A DNA stretch of 7,875 nt, from contig JAAOZZ010000207.1 of NCBI GenBank assembly GCA_012274175.1, forward strand, positions 1 to 7,875, in the 5' to 3' direction. Position 1 is the stretch's first letter. Every line of letters starts with the position of its first letter. The notes beneath the pieces are model-generated. The model was not told the DNA's origin and did no database searches. It saw only the letters and a program-made list of their open reading frames with translations. This document shows, piece by piece, positions 7,456-7,875 of this stretch. Made by a program: the position numbers and the translations under genes. The DNA comes from Betaproteobacteria bacterium. GTDB lineage: Bacteria > Pseudomonadota > Gammaproteobacteria > Burkholderiales > Usitatibacteraceae.

Positions 7456-7826
7456 CGCTCGATCTCCTGTGCGTCCTCTCGGTCCATCGTTGAGGTCGAG
7501 CCGATCAGTCGCGTGGCCAGCTCTTCGCCGATCAGCGCGTACAGCAGCTCATCGAACTGCGTGGCGAGGGCGCGGCTGCCGCTCGCGGCGCGCTCCGGCG
7601 TCTCGGCTTCGAGGCTCGCCTTCAGCGCCGCGAAGGCGATGTCGCCCTGCGCGGCGTCGCGGGCAAGCCATGGGTGCTCCTTTCGGGCGCGGTGCAGGCT
7701 GCGGGCCAAGAGGACTCGAAACCCGTCTTCGCCGATGATGGGCGCGAGGCGCGAGCGCACCACTTCCCAGCTTCGCACGGCGGCCCCGGCGATCGTGGAG
7801 GAATCCGTGCGCTTCGACTTGCTCAT
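7452..7826 (-). CDS. small uncharacterised helical protein, first gene of the KaiC/kinase operon
   Basis: I do not recognise a named family. The 124-residue product is soluble and looks mostly alpha-helical. It has a charged N-terminus, an amphipathic helix at about 18-50 containing IIGEDGFRVLLARSLHRAR, an H51-P-W motif, a variable acidic middle (about 60-85), and a second amphipathic helix with FDELLYALIGEELATRLIG at 91-109. There is no signal peptide and no membrane segment. I have an impression of similar short proteins with paired IGE-containing helices elsewhere in bacteria, but cannot name them. The TGA stop overlaps the KaiC-like ATG (ATGA), so the two are surely cotranscribed and probably coupled. 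A GTG at 7859 would add 11 residues; neither start has a Shine-Dalgarno, and I chose ATG 7826. An in-frame TAA at 7869-7871 shows the gene is complete. From context I infer an adaptor or sensor for the ATPase or kinase. Confidence 0.8.
   Translation of the reverse strand: MSKSKRTDSSTIAGAAVRSWEVVRSRLAPIIGEDGFRVLLARSLHRARKEHPWLARDAAQGDIAFAALKASLEAETPERAASGSRALATQFDELLYALIGEELATRLIGSTSTMDREDAQEIER
7463..7468 (-). promoter_or_regulatory. ribosome binding site of the KaiC-like gene
   Basis: Read on the minus strand this is AGGAGA, seven bases before the ATG at 7455. It lies inside the end of the upstream small gene. It is the only strong Shine-Dalgarno I see in the three-gene cluster, so the KaiC-like protein may be made in excess of its neighbours. 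Confidence 0.75.
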
Positions 7827-7875
7827 TGTGGGCGGGGATTTCAGTCGACGCGTGGACACGGTTTGGTCTTAAGGA

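Noticed and set aside
4617..7859. Recent horizontal transfer or mobile-element origin of the cluster
   Set aside because: No transposase, integrase, tRNA, direct repeats or inverted ends are visible, and base composition is only slightly different by eye. An accessory cluster is likely, but recent transfer is not supported.
5599..7872. Long plus-strand open frame opposite the kinase and KaiC-like genes
   Set aside because: Same shadow effect: low-complexity composition with no motifs, while the minus strand carries two complete motif-rich proteins.

Overview
The window looks like a GC-rich chromosomal segment of a proteobacterium, most likely a betaproteobacterium. The order rlmE-ftsH-folP-glmM is the classic beta/gammaproteobacterial arrangement. 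GlmM also carries a short extra stretch before the [12 protein letters not shown] motif, a feature I associate with betaproteobacterial GlmM. The assignment rests on gene order and remembered sequences, not on a search.

Plus strand, 1-4620: conserved housekeeping genes. The 3' part of rlmE (23S rRNA 2'-O-methyltransferase) is cut by the left window edge. About 130 bases follow, with a sigma32-like promoter candidate and a clear ribosome binding site. Next comes complete ftsH (membrane AAA+ zinc protease, GTG start at 492). A perfect 10-bp stem-loop with a T tract lies 27 bases after the ftsH stop and looks like an intrinsic terminator. folP (dihydropteroate synthase) begins immediately after it, probably at a TTG codon, and overlaps glmM (phosphoglucosamine mutase) by an ATGA. 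The genes serve rRNA modification, membrane protein quality control, folate synthesis and cell-envelope precursor synthesis.

Minus strand, 7859-4617: an accessory three-gene cluster that ends tail-to-tail against glmM, with overlapping stop codons. In transcription order it holds a small uncharacterised helical protein, a two-domain KaiC/RAD55-family ATPase, and a cytoplasmic hybrid histidine kinase with a C-terminal receiver domain. The three genes overlap by 4 and 20 bases, so they are almost certainly one operon. The kinase has no transmembrane segment and no recognisable sensor domain, only an N-terminal coiled coil. The KaiC-like protein keeps both Walker A and B sites but lacks the clock phosphorylation residues and has altered catalytic glutamates. 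The simplest reading is an ATPase-to-phosphorelay signalling module distinct from the circadian KaiC clock, with no kaiA or kaiB in view. This cluster is the part of the window most worth following up.

The last ~49 bases (7827-7875) lie upstream of the cluster. They contain an in-frame stop, so the first gene is complete, but no promoter I can support. I saw no tRNA, rRNA, CRISPR array, insertion sequence or large repeat. Apart from the 358-491 spacer there is essentially no non-coding space.
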